Shown in pieces: positions 1-11,739 of a stretch of DNA of 64,000 nucleotides. Made by a program: the position numbers and the translations under genes. The stretch spans positions 62,001 to 126,000 of the forward strand of contig JAZDSV010000028.1 in assembly GCA_036784855.1 (NCBI GenBank). The letters run 5' to 3'. Source of the DNA: Aphelidium insulamus (Eukaryota; Aphelidiomycota; Aphelidea; Aphelidiaceae). Numbering within the stretch: the first letter of the stretch is position 1; every line of letters starts with the position of its first letter. The notes below the pieces were generated by a model, which saw only the letters and a program-made list of their open reading frames with translations, ran no database searches and was not told the origin of the DNA.

Positions 1-72
1 CGGTCGGGTCAGGGTTCCGCGGCCGAGTACCGCGCGGAGCTTGAACACCATTGTCCCGTCCAGTTCGGGAGG

Positions 73-1803
73 ATGTCCCGTCAAGAACTGCTGGCAATTT
101 TGGAGGCTCGGCGCACCGACAAATCAGCTGCTACAGCAACCACGCAGCAGACAAGATATATACAACAACTGGCAAGCGATTCGGGGTTCTTGCCATGTTG
201 CCGTCCGCTAGAAAAGGGTGCGTCACTAACTATTGATACTCACGCTGTCATGACAACCGTAGCAACGCCGTCACATGCCACGCAATATCAACTTGTTCCC
301 GCATACCACTTTCCAGACGATGCAGCACCGCTTAGAACCCTGCTCTACTTTATACCGTGGACTGTAGTTGGTGGTGCGGACTACTATGACCTGGAGATAC
401 TCAAAACATTTCACACAGCTGAGCCAGGGCTTTACGTGGTACTTTTACTGGAGCGCCATATTCCCACACACTTGCAGACCATGCGCAACGAGTTTGCCGC
501 GTTAAGCAATGAGTCGTTTACGCTGCAAGCCATATCGAACAACAGCCACGTGCATGACTTGTTTGTGGATAACTTGGTGTCGTCACGACGGGTGTCTTGG
601 ATGTTTGTGCGCAGTGTAGTCGCCGGCTACCGGTTTGTTGGGCGGTATCTGCCGTTGAGGACCAGCGACTGGGCATTTGATGCTTACGTAAATGGAACAC
701 TTAACGGATTTGGCGGTGCATCGGCGCTTCTACATTATAATCTTCGGACAGAGTATGCAGCTCGAGTTCGAGATATGAAAATTGCCGACATATTGCACCT
801 GTACACTCCTGGTGATACAAATGGCTGGGAATGGCGCTCTGGTAAAGTTTCCGCGGGCCTGAGTACTCGGATAGCCATCAGCCGGGATCTGAAGCATTAT
901 TTGGAACGTACTGTCAGGAACGGTCAAGGCAGCCAGGTTCAAATACTGTATGATGGCCAAGAATTGCAAACAACTTCGCCTGACTCCAACTTGACTGGCA
1001 CTGTGGTAGTGATATATCCGCCGGCCTTCATTCCGCCGTACCTTGTGGAAGAATCATACGAGCGTAGTCAAGACGTAATGCCAAGAGCGGACAACGAGGT
1101 AGCGCTGTTCTTTGTTGGTAGGATGGACTGGCAGAAGGACCCTTTCTTGTGGCTCGACGCGGCTTCGAATCTGCCGTCAGGTGATTACACGCACCATATG
1201 GTGGGTGAAGGGCCATTACGAGCAGCTGTGCGCAGCAAAGCCCCATCAAGCATACAGATTGTAAACTTTATGCCGCAGCGCCAACTGGCTGACAGATTAC
1301 TCCGTCAATCCAGCTACCGATCGATCCTGCTAATAACGGCGCGGTACGACGGTGTGTCCATGTCAATTCTAGAAGCGCTGTCAATTGGGGTACCTGTGGT
1401 GGCTCTTGATTGCACGGCACAAGTTGGCGGTGGTCTACATGAAATTGAAGATGTGTTGTCAACGGACTCATCAACAAGCTGGCTGCTCACTTTGGTGGAG
1501 CCAGCAACAAATGGTTACACTGCGGCAGATGTTGTTACCTCAGAATGTCGTTTTGACCAACGGGAAACTGCACGGCTTTTGGCCGATGCAGTAACTCGAG
1601 TTCGCCTGAAATTATTGCATGGTATGTCGAGACAATGCGCGGTACAAGTTCAAGTTATTGTAGGTAACGGGACAGAATCATCGTCGGCCGACTTATGGAG
1701 ACGACGCTACGAACTTGCAAGTGTTATTCGCAACGAGTTCAGCGTCGATGCATTCCACCGCCAAGTTCGCGAGCTCATCATTGATCCATGGCGAGGGCGG
1801 TGA
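73..1803 (+). CDS. GT4-family glycosyltransferase, single exon
   Basis: A 576-residue open frame without introns. It is a retaining GT-B glycosyltransferase of family GT4, which transfers sugars from nucleotide-sugar donors. The N-terminal half carries the acceptor-side signature FIPWTVVGGADYYDLEIL (about residues 93-110), typical of GT4 enzymes with a W-x-x-x-GGAD start. The C-terminal half has the donor-domain start LFFVGRMDWQKDPFLWLDAA (about 350-370) and the E-x7-E region GVSMSILEALSIGVPVVALD (about 440-460). I used the ATG at 73, but the frame stays open to base 1, so the protein may begin upstream. The first 80 or so residues look weakly conserved and the ATG at 249 is an alternative. 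I see no signal peptide or membrane segment, and the acceptor is unknown. It converges on the helicase gene with about 80 bp between stops. Being intronless among intron-rich neighbours, it may be a retrocopy or a transferred gene, which is inference. Confidence 0.8.
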   Translation: MSRQELLAILEARRTDKSAATATTQQTRYIQQLASDSGFLPCCRPLEKGASLTIDTHAVMTTVATPSHATQYQLVPAYHFPDDAAPLRTLLYFIPWTVVGGADYYDLEILKTFHTAEPGLYVVLLLERHIPTHLQTMRNEFAALSNESFTLQAISNNSHVHDLFVDNLVSSRRVSWMFVRSVVAGYRFVGRYLPLRTSDWAFDAYVNGTLNGFGGASALLHYNLRTEYAARVRDMKIADILHLYTPGDTNGWEWRSGKVSAGLSTRIAISRDLKHYLERTVRNGQGSQVQILYDGQELQTTSPDSNLTGTVVVIYPPAFIPPYLVEESYERSQDVMPRADNEVALFFVGRMDWQKDPFLWLDAASNLPSGDYTHHMVGEGPLRAAVRSKAPSSIQIVNFMPQRQLADRLLRQSSYRSILLITARYDGVSMSILEALSIGVPVVALDCTAQVGGGLHEIEDVLSTDSSTSWLLTLVEPATNGYTAADVVTSECRFDQRETARLLADAVTRVRLKLLHGMSRQCAVQVQVIVGNGTESSSADLWRRRYELASVIRNEFSVDAFHRQVRELIIDPWRGR

Positions 1804-1880
1804 CGTGCAATGACATTCAAATGCTGAGATAGACATGGGCGCTCCAATTCATACCGCAATTCTACGCACACAATAATCAT

Positions 1881-4009
1881 CTAATAGTGTTCCGAAGCAA
1901 GAGATGCCTTCAGCTGAGCCGCGCTCATTTTGCCCGCCTTGACCTGCTTCTTCATTTTTTCTTCGCGCTTCAACTCGCGCCAGTCCTTGTCGCCGTCTTC
2001 GAAATCGTCATCATCCGCCGTCACACACGCACTAGCTGCCTTCGTGGCCTCCATGGCTGCCGCATGGATCGCCTCGCGTTTGCGCTGCTTCTTTTCTTTA
2101 CGTTCCAGCCGACGCTGCTTCAAGTCCTTTTTCTCGGACCACGACACTGTGACGACCGGCTTTCGCTGCTGTTGTCTCTTTCCGCTATCCGGTGCTTGGG
2201 CATTGGCTAGTCGTTGCTTTTCACGCAGACGGTCTCGGTACGGAATGTTGTGGCTATCCGCCGCGGATACCACCTCGTCAAAGTCAGCCGGAGTGATCTT
2301 GCCACAACGCTTCAATTCGGGTGATTTCGGTATGCGGACGAGGAGAAAGGCACGTAGCAACTGCGGGACGTTCAACTTCTGGAATCGGAATATGAACTTG
2401 AGCTGGTGCTCTTGATAGGACTTTAGATACGACACAAACGCCACAATTGACTTTGTGTAAAGGTCGCGGTCCGTCAGCAGATGGTAGTGCACAAAATTAA
2501 CGAGTGACCACTGTGATAGAGCGTTAATCTCCTCGTGTCGTTTGTGATACGGAGGCATCTTCAACCCTTGAGTGCGAGTGAACAATGGCTCGTTTGCTGC
2601 CGATTCTGCGATGGAATGAGGAGCCACGGGAATCTTGCGCAACTTTAGAAACTCGATATATGTGTCTTCATGGGGCTGCAGCATAACCACGGCACTACCA
2701 GTCCGTCCTTGACGAGCGGTGCGACCACACCTATGCAGGAACGCCTGCGGATCTTGTGGCGGGTCAAACTGAATCACGCGGAGCACGTCAGGAATGTCGA
2801 GACCGCGTGCAGCCACGTCCGTGCACAGCAGCGCGCCGTTGCTTGAAGCCGTAAACTTTTCGTACACGAGAGGCCGCCGCTTGCTGTCCATCTTGCCGTG
2901 GAGAGAAAACAGCGGACACTCCTTTGCCGCCTTCATTCCGCCAAATACCAGACCAAGAACCTAGAGTTTACGAGAGATTTAAAAGCGATTGAAGGAACAA
3001 AAAGATCACCTTGAAAAAGTAGTCCACGCAGCTGCAGGTGGCAAAGTAGACTATGAATTTCTGTGACGGGTCTGCAGTCAACATGTCGATCAAGTGCCGC
3101 AGCTTCATGTCGCTCTCGCAGATAAGATACGAGATGGAGAGGGTGGAGGGAATGCGTTGCACCTGGCGCGTGTCAATGTCCTCCACTTTGACTACCACGC
3201 GCACCGGCTGCCGTAATCCCATCTTGACCAGGTTGGACAGGGAGTCAGTCATGGTGGCAGAGAACAGGCCGGTTCGCCGCTGCTTTGGCAAGTGTTGCAT
3301 AATTTGACGCAGCGCCTTTTCAAAGCCCAAGTCGAGCAGTCTGCCCATATCAGCAGAACTGATAAGCCTAATTTAAGTACGAACCTGTCGGCCTCGTCCA
3401 GCACGAGAACGTCAACTTGCTTGAAATCGACAGCACCGCTTTGCATTATCTCCGTCAGCTTGCCGGGTGTGGCCACTATAATACTGGCACCCAACTCTTT
3501 AAATTCGGCAATATCATCCTGCGCAGGTCGCCCACTAGTCATTGTCAGGTGGGTCAATTCGCCACCCGACAGAAATTGCTGCATAACGCTAGATATCTGC
3601 AGTGCCAGCTCTCTATGGGCATGCATATGTGTTAGATATACGTACACATATCAATAAATATGGTTACATACCTGGTGGGGGCAATGACCACGGCGCCGAC
3701 TTGTTTACGCGCCAAAGGCTCTGAGCGCCGCCGAAGCATCTCAACCACCGGCACCACAAATGCCAGGGTCTTGCCCGAGCCAGTAACGGCCTCCACCACG
3801 ACATCCTTGTGCCGCATGAAGAGTGGAATGGTGGCCGCCTGCACCGGCGTCATCTGCACAAAGCCCAACGCGTCGATAACGCGTAGCCTGCGCGCAAATT
3901 AGGGATAGATAGACAAGCAGAGCATCGTTACGAACGTCTCATCGCTCAACGACACGTCTGCAATGGAGCGCCAAGTGCCGGCAGCCGCGCGCTGTTCGTC
4001 CGTCAGCAT
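1881..4009 (-). CDS. DDX55: DEAD-box RNA helicase SPB4/DDX55
   Basis: ATP-dependent RNA helicase of 642 residues, needed in the nucleolus for 60S ribosomal subunit (27S pre-rRNA) maturation. Exons on the minus strand: 4009-3936, 3887-3672, 3612-3385, 3340-3010, 2960-1881; introns are 44-59 nt and all phases close. The start [19 protein letters not shown] leads into the Q motif [15 protein letters not shown]. Then come motif I AVTGSGKT, Ia PTRELALQ, motif II DEAD in [17 protein letters not shown] in [11 protein letters not shown], and the helicase C-terminal motifs [13 protein letters not shown] and [11 protein letters not shown]. The C-terminal extension has the family features [18 protein letters not shown] and a lysine/arginine-rich tail. 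The splice at residue 25 (DET|LRV) was chosen because the nearby alternative breaks the frame. Confidence 0.96.
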
Positions 4010-4183
4010 GATTGCCTTGTAAATTGGATGAAAAAAGCGCTCAATGCGGCGCACTAGCCGTATAGGCACGGAATCAAGGCCTTTGATAAGTTTTTAACCA
4101 CACCTACACATTGCAGAATACATGTGGAGCGTTAAAAGGCGATGAAGCCGAAATGTATTTATCTAGCATACTTATGTTCCTGT

Positions 4184-4959
4184 TTACGCCAGCTCCGTGT
4201 AAGTTCCACTGGTTGCCTGCCTAAATTCCAGCCTTTCTAGTTCTTCATCAAGGACTTCGGCTGCTTTCCAATAACTCTGTTCTTTATCGGCCTCAGTCGT
4301 ATCCGTTTCCTCTGGTGGGACTGATTCCCGTGGCGGTTCCGGGTAACCCTGTTGGACCAGAAAGTTATACATAGCAGAGAGTTTATAGCTCAACGCAATG
4401 GCTGCCAGAACGTTCGGCTTACTGTTGTATGCGACCAAATCATCGTACACAATTTTGGGTAGGTCAAGTTCAACTTTATAAGCAGATAGTACAGCAAGGT
4501 TTAATCGGGCTAAGAGAAGTGCGTCGGGACTGTGCGCTGATTTCAAGGAGTCAAACTCCTTTCTCGCAATTATAGATTCCATGTTCATAAAATGCTCCTT
4601 CAGCTTATTAGAAATTTCAAGCGTGTCACGAATATCATCAATATTGCGATTTTTTAGCGCGGTTTCCATCTTCGTGAAGGCATCTGAAAAATCGGAATTA
4701 TTTGAACCGGGATTTTTCGCAATTTCAGATTCCATGTCCATCAAAGTTTGTTCAACTCATTAGAAATTTCAAGCGTGTCACGAATTTCATTAATGTTGCC
4801 ATTTTTCGGTGCGGTTTCCATCTTCGTGAAGGCATCTGAAAAATCGAAATTAAAATTATTTGAACCGAGATTGATATGCGTGGACGTGGGTGTTACCATT
4901 GGCATGGCACGCACAATCGTCGAAAACAGTAGGATGACTACGGCAAGTGTAATGATCAT
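4184..4959 (-). pseudogene. Secreted ankyrin-like protein, broken by an internal tandem duplication
   Basis: Two overlapping minus-strand frames look like one gene. The first (4959-4741) begins with a clear signal peptide, MIITLAVVILLFSTIVRAMP, followed by an acidic helical segment ending in ISNELNKL and a TGA. The second (from ATG 4743) repeats that segment (SDAFTKMETALKNRNIDDIRDTLEISNK) and continues to a C-terminal part with an ankyrin-like stretch, NVLAAIALSYKLSAMYNFLVQQGYP. The DNA shows a direct tandem duplication of roughly 110-120 bp (about 4600-4710 and 4755-4865). The two copies lie in different frames, and the stop and ATG overlap as TGATG. No intron of the local minimum size reconciles the frames. 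It is a diverged relative of the genes at 11.7 and 58.7 kb. It could be a pseudogene, an assembly indel or two short proteins; I favour decay. No enzymatic function is evident. Confidence 0.55.
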
Positions 4960-5519
4960 TTCTTTTTCTAATTGCTACATGACGATGAACAGCATAGTAA
5001 CTGATGCACGATTTTATGGCTGCTGTAGCTTGGCTTCATGCGATCGTATCAGGGTGCGTGATTGGTTCTGGCATGTGTATCCGATCGGCCTGCATCCCGT
5101 AATGTGTATGCAGCTTGCATCTGCATCTTCATCGGTGTGTAGCCCACAAATTGTAATCAGGTACAGAATCTATATAACGTTGTCGTCAAATAAGGCACCT
5201 TACAGCCTAATCGTTGAATAATACACTTTATGCTAATAGATTACAGATATTATCGCAATATACATGTACAATACAATCTCATTGAAGCCCATGCGTGCTT
5301 TCTCGTCAATGTAGAACGACACTCAAGGCAGAGTGCACAGACAGCCGCACACGGCCGCCAGCACAGTAGCCAGCACAGCCACACAACGCGCAGAACAATC
5401 AGCGTGCCAGGTTGCGTCATGTTCGCGTGGCGCAGCATTATTTTGTCAGCGGCGCTGTGACAAAGATTTCCCGCTCTCACACACGCAGACACGCTCGCGC
5501 GTTACTCACGCAACTACAT
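4960..5519. other. Divergent intergenic region
   Basis: About 560 bp between two genes transcribed apart. It contains scattered short open frames with no recognisable protein similarity and a GATTGG (inverted CCAAT) at about 5060. The last 60 bp are rich in ACAC/CGCG and probably form the leader of the downstream gene. No RNA gene or repeat was seen. Confidence 0.5.
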
Positions 5520-7951
5520 ATGCACTCTGGTGGTGGCTCTGTGGTGTCGGGTGCTCTGCTGGCCGTCTCGCTCTTTAGCAATGTGGCACTGGCTGCCGTT
5601 CTGATGCCATCCATGGTGCATGGAGTTGTGCAGCAACAACGCATGCAACTGCAGCAGATGGAAATGTCTGACCTTGCTATCCGTCAGCGTGGTGGTCACG
5701 TTGCTGGCAGCGCTTTGGTGGCCGAGTATTTTGCCCGTGTAGATGCCATGCCGGAACATGGCGATGTACTGGCTGTCAATAACGCGTCCATCGCTGCGAG
5801 TGCCAACACGGTGCCCGCCCTGCTCCAGTCCATTCGTGGTGCCAAATGCCAGCAGTCGGTGGACTATTCGCCCGTGTTCTTTTATCCACCGCTTCAGTGG
5901 TCCCGTCAGGCCGGCATCTACGATAGTTTTGTCCACCTTAACTTTCACGGAGAATGGCCGCAGATGGCGCTCCTGCGCAACCTGTACTACTTTCCCGACG
6001 ACAATGCATTTGTGACCATGTTTGTCGTGCACTCGTTGATGGAGGTGCGTGAACTGCTTGGTGACGGCAGCGCTGCTGGCAGTATCAGTGACGAGGAACT
6101 TCTCAGGTAAGTGTACTTTGTGCGCTGTTTCGTCGACGTGTAGCGGGTAACAGCCGTCAACAGCTCAATTGAAGCTATCGGCACTCATCATGACAAGAAT
6201 CGGCCAGAGATTGCACCGCTGCTTAATTTTTGGAATTCTGAAGATATTATCATCAATGGCACTGTTGTTGGCCACCGGGTAAGTTATAGTTAAGTTGTTG
6301 TATAAGCTGCTGTAGCGGTTTGTCTGCTTGCCACTTGCCGTAACTTCACTTGTAGGCAACACCGCCAAATATTAACGTACCGCTGTCGCAACTCGGCTCC
6401 GGCATTAACATGATAATCGAGGCCATCAAAGCCATCGGGCTGGACAAGCTGTTCCCCGACTTTCCGTTCGACACTATTGCCGCGGGTGCCGGCAGTTTTG
6501 CTCGCGCTTTTGGGATTCCCGCAGACTCTGATGACACTGGCTGCAACATGGCCCTGGGGGCCAAGCTGTGGCAACTGCGCTCACTCTACCCCAAATCGTA
6601 CGCAGCATGGCAGCGCGACAACCAAGATGGCGACGCCAGCATGATCAAGACCTATCTGAAGTACGCGTACCGCCCGTTCGTCGCCAACAACTATGTCGCC
6701 TCCTCGATTGATCCGCGTACCTATGTGTGGCTGCACCCGTTCCTGCTAAGGTTGCAGCGACAAGAGTTGTCCGGTGACGGTCAGGAGAACTCTCGTCCGC
6801 CTCGCCTCCGCCAGTTCGCCCTGATCACTACATGGATGCAGTCCATTGACGAAGTGTTGCCGCAGACAGACTACCAGCGCATGCCATTCAACGTAAACAA
6901 TGTGGACTTGTCCGTGTCGGCAAACGGTCTCTTCGGCATCCTGTCCTACCTCATCATGAATCCGGCACAGCTGGACGGCGTCACCACCCACCTCGTGCTG
7001 GACAATGTGGAGCTGCTGGCGTGGGCGGTGGAGACCCGGATCGTGATCAAGTACCCGTCGCTGTCGCTGCTGTACTACCCGCCCAAATTTGCGTTCTACT
7101 GGTTTGTCGCCCGGCTAGTCACCCTGGCCGACGATGCGCAGAGTCAGCTCGGTGGCACCCCGCTCGGCAAGCTGTTGCTGCAAGTATCGTCCATGCTCTC
7201 GGCGGCTTTGCAAAAGTATGGTTCGCGCGATATTATCAGTCTGGCGCAGCGTGCTGGCCCTTATCAATACTGGGATGACTTTCTGGGCAACGGGGACTCG
7301 CAGTCTGGTGGTGAGAAGCGTTTGGCGGAGGACCGAGTGTTTAGCTCATCCATGGCCCTGAATGCTCTAATTGATATCTGGACGCGGCGCCAGGTGCCAC
7401 CAGATGCAGGTGCCGCCACCAAGCTCGCGTATGTTGACTCGACGCCGCCGTCCGTAGTGCAGGTAATCAACTCGGCCATGTTCTGGCTCAAGGACGAGGC
7501 GCACAAGTACCCCAAGGAGAATGGTGCGTTCCGTATTCATTGCTTCTTATGTAGACATATGTATATACTAATTATCCTGGTAGCCTTCTTCTCTGCATCG
7601 GTAAAGAATGGCGGCGGCGGAAATGCCATGTACTACCCGCACAACACTTTCCGCATGACCAACGGAACGGCCGTCGGTCCCTGCTCGCAGTACAAGGACC
7701 CGGTGGAGTTTGGACTGGGCAACGTGTTTAATGTGGTCGCGGCCGTCACGGGCATCATCCCGCCAAAGCTTTATGAGCGCCTCGTGGATGAGCAAGAGTG
7801 TCTGGGCGTGCGCGTGCCCGTCGAGTCTTATAGCGGCAATCTGAATTGCGAGGACTGCATCTTTCCCTACTGGTCATCGCCGGTACTGACCAATGCGATG
7901 CATCTGCTTGCGGAGGCGAAATTCACTGCCATCACTGCGGCCACCCCGTGA
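5520..7951 (+). CDS. Large predicted secreted protein, family not recognised
   Basis: Four exons (5520-6106, 6164-6278, 6356-7523, 7584-7951) encode 745 residues. The start MHSGGGSVVSGALLAVSLFSNVALAAVLM looks like a signal peptide or signal anchor, which decided the start over upstream frames. The rest is soluble, mixed helical and aromatic-rich, with repeated Y-P-P and F/Y-containing motifs such as SPVFFYPPLQW (about 122-132) and SLLYYPPKFAFYWFVARL. A C-terminal cysteine cluster, NLNCEDCIFPYWSSP, suggests disulfides. The last intron is 60 nt, a multiple of three without a stop, so unspliced RNA would add 20 residues. I do not recognise the family: nothing resembles a catalytic triad, metal site or known repeat. 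Helix-rich segments such as SMALNALIDIWTRR could hint at an alpha-toroid fold, but this is speculation. It converges on UTP13, with 84 bp between stops. Confidence 0.8.
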
Positions 7952-8035
7952 TGACCGAGGCACAGCAACAAATGTCAAAAGATATTATTATCAATGTACC
8001 ACTTCTACAAGGTTCTATATTTTTAAAAGAATCCA

Positions 8036-10988
8036 TTATCGACCAGCCATGATACGGCCGGTGGTAGCATCACTTCCCGCACTGTCCATATCAGTCATTA
8101 AAGAGTCCATTTCCGACAGTGAATAGTCAATGAGCCAAGACTGCGTGAGCAGGGCGTCCATGCGCGCATAATGCCGCTCCGAGTACGGAATTATGCCGTC
8201 CAGCAACTGTTGAGTAAATTACAGTTGACATGTACATGAGAACTGTGGACACTTGCCTCCTTGATCTTGGGGAGCTTAATCAGGTCGGCCACCGCAAAGC
8301 GCTTGACAATCAGATGCAGCAGGGTTTGCGCGGTACGAGAATTCTTTGCATTGGTGTTCCAGGTGCGAATGTACTCTAGAAGCTTCTGTATCTGCGTACT
8401 GCCCAGGCCGACGATAATACGGTCCAAATCGTTAGTGCCGAGTATGGACTGAGGGTCTCGCTCTGTGACAGGGAGTGCAAGCACGTCTGAGAATAGAGAG
8501 CAGAGTCGTGCCGGCTGGTCCAGCTCCAGCGCGAGCAATATGGCGCGCTTATAGTCCTTATTGGCAATGAAGTTTTGCAGCGCCTGGTCCTGCAAAAGTC
8601 GCAGCTCTTCCTTGGCATGCAACTCCCTCATTGCCTCCACAGTGACGTCCTTGTAAATGACGATTGTCGAGTCTCCACCGCCAGAAACCAACAAGCACGA
8701 CTTGTCGCTGAACAGCTGGTCCTCCTCATCGATGTTGCTGGTTTCAGAATCCTGCTGCTCACCGCCACTAGAGTCTGTGCGGATGCTGCCGGGCGGCTCA
8801 CGCACAGCCAGCGCCCAGATCTTGTCGTCGTGGTCGTCCAGTGTCGTCTCGCACTCGCTCGTTTTGATGGTCCACAACTTTGTCAGACCATCAGACCCCG
8901 CCGACAGCAGCTGTGTGCCAGCCGTGATGAATTCCACGCGCAGCACCGAATTTGTATGTCCCTCGAAAGTCTGTACAGTATTAGATCGAGCTCTTTTAGA
9001 TTGAGAAAGAGGCATTATGGTAGCCCTTTCCAATAGACGAGTGAGCTGTAATAAACATCAAACAAGGTAATCGTCGTAACAACAAACAAGGCACAAGGAC
9101 AACAAAGCAGCAAATAATCACATGTCCGCATAATATCTGCACTACAATACACAAACACACATACCCGCACGCATGCAAAATCATTGAGCGACCACAGCTT
9201 GACGGTCTTGTCGCCGGATGCCGTGGCCAGCACCTGGTCCACCGGAGAGAAACGGACGCTCCACACACCGCGCTTGTGCCCCTTCAGTGTGGCCAATTCA
9301 GCGCCAGTGTCCACGCTCCACAGCTTGGCGGTGCGGTCCTGGCTGGCGGTGGCAAACAGCTTGTCGTTGGGCGCCACGGAGACATCATTGATATCCTTGT
9401 CGTGTGCCTTGATGGTGAACATGGCCTGCAGTTGCTGTGGCACCAAAGAACTGATATCACTGTCGGGACTGAGCTGCATCGTTGAAGTGTTCCACTTTTT
9501 CACCGTGCGGTCCTGGCTGGCAGTGAGTAGGAAGGCCGGCACACTAAGAGTCCTGGCAGACCACGCAACAGCGCCCACAGACTCGGTGTGGCCTATGCAC
9601 TCGGCCACGGTGACACAGGCGGATGCTCGCTGATTGTTATTGTTATTCTTGTTGATGCCAGACTGTTGTTCCAGCAGCTGCCACACGCGCGCGGTGTTGT
9701 CCTTGGAAGCGGTTGCCAGCAGCGGCAGGTGGCGGTGCACGTCCATGGCGACAATGGTGTCGGAGTGGCCGTGCACGATCTGGCAGTCGAACGTGCGCAA
9801 GTTGTAGAGGCGCACCTGTTCCGTGTTGGTGATGACGGCCAGCTGGTCGCGGCGTGCGCCAACAAACGCCGCGTCGATAATCTCTTCGTTGTAGCCGACA
9901 ATCTGCTGCACGCACTGCATGTCGGCCAGAGAGTGCAGCGCAATTGTCTGGTCCGCGGCCACGGTGACCAGTTGGCCCGAGTGGAAAGTGCGGTACGCCG
10001 ACACCAGTGCCGCGTGTTTCTGCCGCCCGGTATCCAGCGGCTGCTGCCACACGCACATGCCGTCTGCCACGCGCCACACGCGCACCCGTCCCGCCTCGCC
10101 CGCCGTGAAGAAGAACAACTCATCTGGGTCTGGGTGGCTGTGGTTGTCATCGCCGAGGAAGCCGGCACACTCGCGGCCCGTCAGCGCTCCAATGCTCTCC
10201 ACGCCCTCCAGGATGGGCACGGTGCCGCGCAGCTTGTACGAGCGCAGATCCCACACACAGGCCACCTTGTCACGCGCGGCACTGAGCAGCTGCCACCCGT
10301 CCGGCGCCACATCCAGCCCACGCACAACACTCACATGGCTGTCCAGCACGGCCACGCACTGCCGCGAGCGCAGATCCCACACGCGCACCTGGCAGTCGTC
10401 GGCGCCAGTGAAGAGGAGCCAGCGCGCACCGTCCGGGTGGAATTTCAATGCGCTGATAATGCCGCTGTGGCCGCGCAGGTTGTGCGTGCACGCCGCGCCG
10501 CGGTCCACGTCCCACACCTTGACCGTGCTGTCCGCGGAGCCGGTGGCCAGCAGCACACCGCTCGGGTCAAACTCCATGCATAGCACCGGCGCTTCGTGTG
10601 CCTTCCACGAGCGCTCCTTGCTTGCAGAAGGTGCAGATGCAGGCGCGTTGTCCTCGCCAAGATCCCAGAGCGTCAGTAGCAGGCTGCGACTGGCCGTGAC
10701 CAGCTGGTTGCGTGCGGCCGCCGCCATATCAGTGTGGTGATGACCATCATCCACTGGCGCGATGCCGGAGCGCCGCACCGCGAATGACGTGACCGTGTCG
10801 TCTTCGGCGCCGTGGATGGCGTGCACGGCGGCACCGGTGCGCAGATCAGTCACGTGCACCGTGTCTCCGGCAGCCGTGACCAGTAGCTGGTCCTCACCAC
10901 CGCAGCACGCAACCTTGCCGCCAGTGTAAATGGACGCGATTTCGCGCACCTTGTCAAAGGAGGCGCGCGGGTGCACTTTGGTGGCCAT
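8036..10988 (-). CDS. UTP13: U3 snoRNP/SSU processome WD40 protein UTP13 (TBL3)
   Basis: Nucleolar scaffold of the UTP-B complex, required for 18S pre-rRNA processing. Exons on the minus strand: 10988-9165, 8970-8257, 8206-8036; 902 residues. The first exon holds most of about a dozen WD40 repeats in two propellers, ending in units such as GSADSTVKVWD, TASQDRTAKLWS and TASGDKTVKLWSLNDF. The second continues TFEGHTNSVLRVEF and enters the UTP13 C-terminal helical domain (LLQDQALQNFIANKDYKRAILLALELDQPARL). The third completes it with LLDGIIPYSERHYARMDALL. Intron 1 (194 nt) is long for this genome. Intron 2 (8207-8256) is GC-AG, with donor GAG|GCAAGT; the GT four bases further on breaks the frame. 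The leader upstream of the ATG is purine-rich on the coding strand. Confidence 0.96.
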
Positions 10989-11290
10989 TTTAGCTGTGTG
11001 TTTTTCTTTTTTCTATGTTCTTCTTTTTTAGTCCTTTCTTTTTTTTTCTGTCCTTGCATTACTTCTTACCAGAATGCGAGAATATTTATTTACTTCATCC
11101 AATTTATGCGTACATTAATCCGCTTGTTGGCTCATACTACATGTTCATATAAGACCCTAGTCTCGAACGAAAAAAAGCATCGACTCGGATATGCTTCCAG
11201 CTCGCGTTGAATGAGATCTTCCTGTTATGTCAGATTCCTCTGCGTACATTGGATTCAGTTTGGGACCAGCGGCAGGCCAAGTAGATATTT
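10989..11290. other. UTP13 upstream region
   Basis: Intergenic DNA holding the likely UTP13 promoter and its A/G-rich leader (about 10990-11060). Further in, the sequence is AT-rich. Short plus-strand frames here show no recognisable similarity. Confidence 0.4.
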
Positions 11291-11661
11291 TACAGGTTGC
11301 GCTGGACTTGCGCTGAACTACTGCTGGATGATGTCAACTTGGTGGTTGATGTTGCAGCCCATAACAAGCAGTACGCGGTTCTATACTGGCTGAAGGACAA
11401 GGCAAGTGTTTTATTACAATGTTGTATATATCATCGTTATTAAGTATTCCAGTACTCATAAACGAGGGTGTTTAGAACCTGGTGGACCAAAGTCACGACG
11501 TATATTTCAGCAAAGAGTATCGCGACTATGAGAGCAAATTGGCAGTCACAAATCCAGAAATATCTATTTCTAATGCCTCCTGGCTTTCTAGTGACGTGAC
11601 GTTTTTTGGGCGAAAATTATGCACCAAGAGCAGCAGCAAAAGCAAAAAACCAGTATTATGA
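11291..11661 (+). pseudogene. Relic of an ankyrin-like gene
   Basis: A frame at 11291-11443 includes LLLDDVNLVVDVAAHNKQYAVLYWLKDKA when read in overlapping parts. The piece VVDVAAHNKQYAVLYWLKDK fits the ankyrin-type repeat seen in the genes at 11.74 and 58.7 kb (A-x-x-N/G-x-x-x-x-L-x-W-L). A second open stretch, 11476-11661, follows a TTTAG acceptor-like site and ends in a lysine/serine-rich tail. No signal peptide or start joins them, and the upstream part contains stops. The two could be exons of a small real gene, but no donor/acceptor pair that I tried keeps the frame. I read this as a decayed family copy. Confidence 0.4.
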
Positions 11662-11739
11662 CTTGCTCACTGCTGAAGTTTAAGCCAGGGGTAATAAAAG
11701 GCGTCTTTGCGCACTTTTCACTTTTTCGGTATCATTAAA

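Noticed and set aside
9588-10583. 331-codon plus-strand frame rich in H, V and R
   Set aside because: Antisense to the UTP13 WD40 repeats; composition reflects the complementary GC-rich codons.
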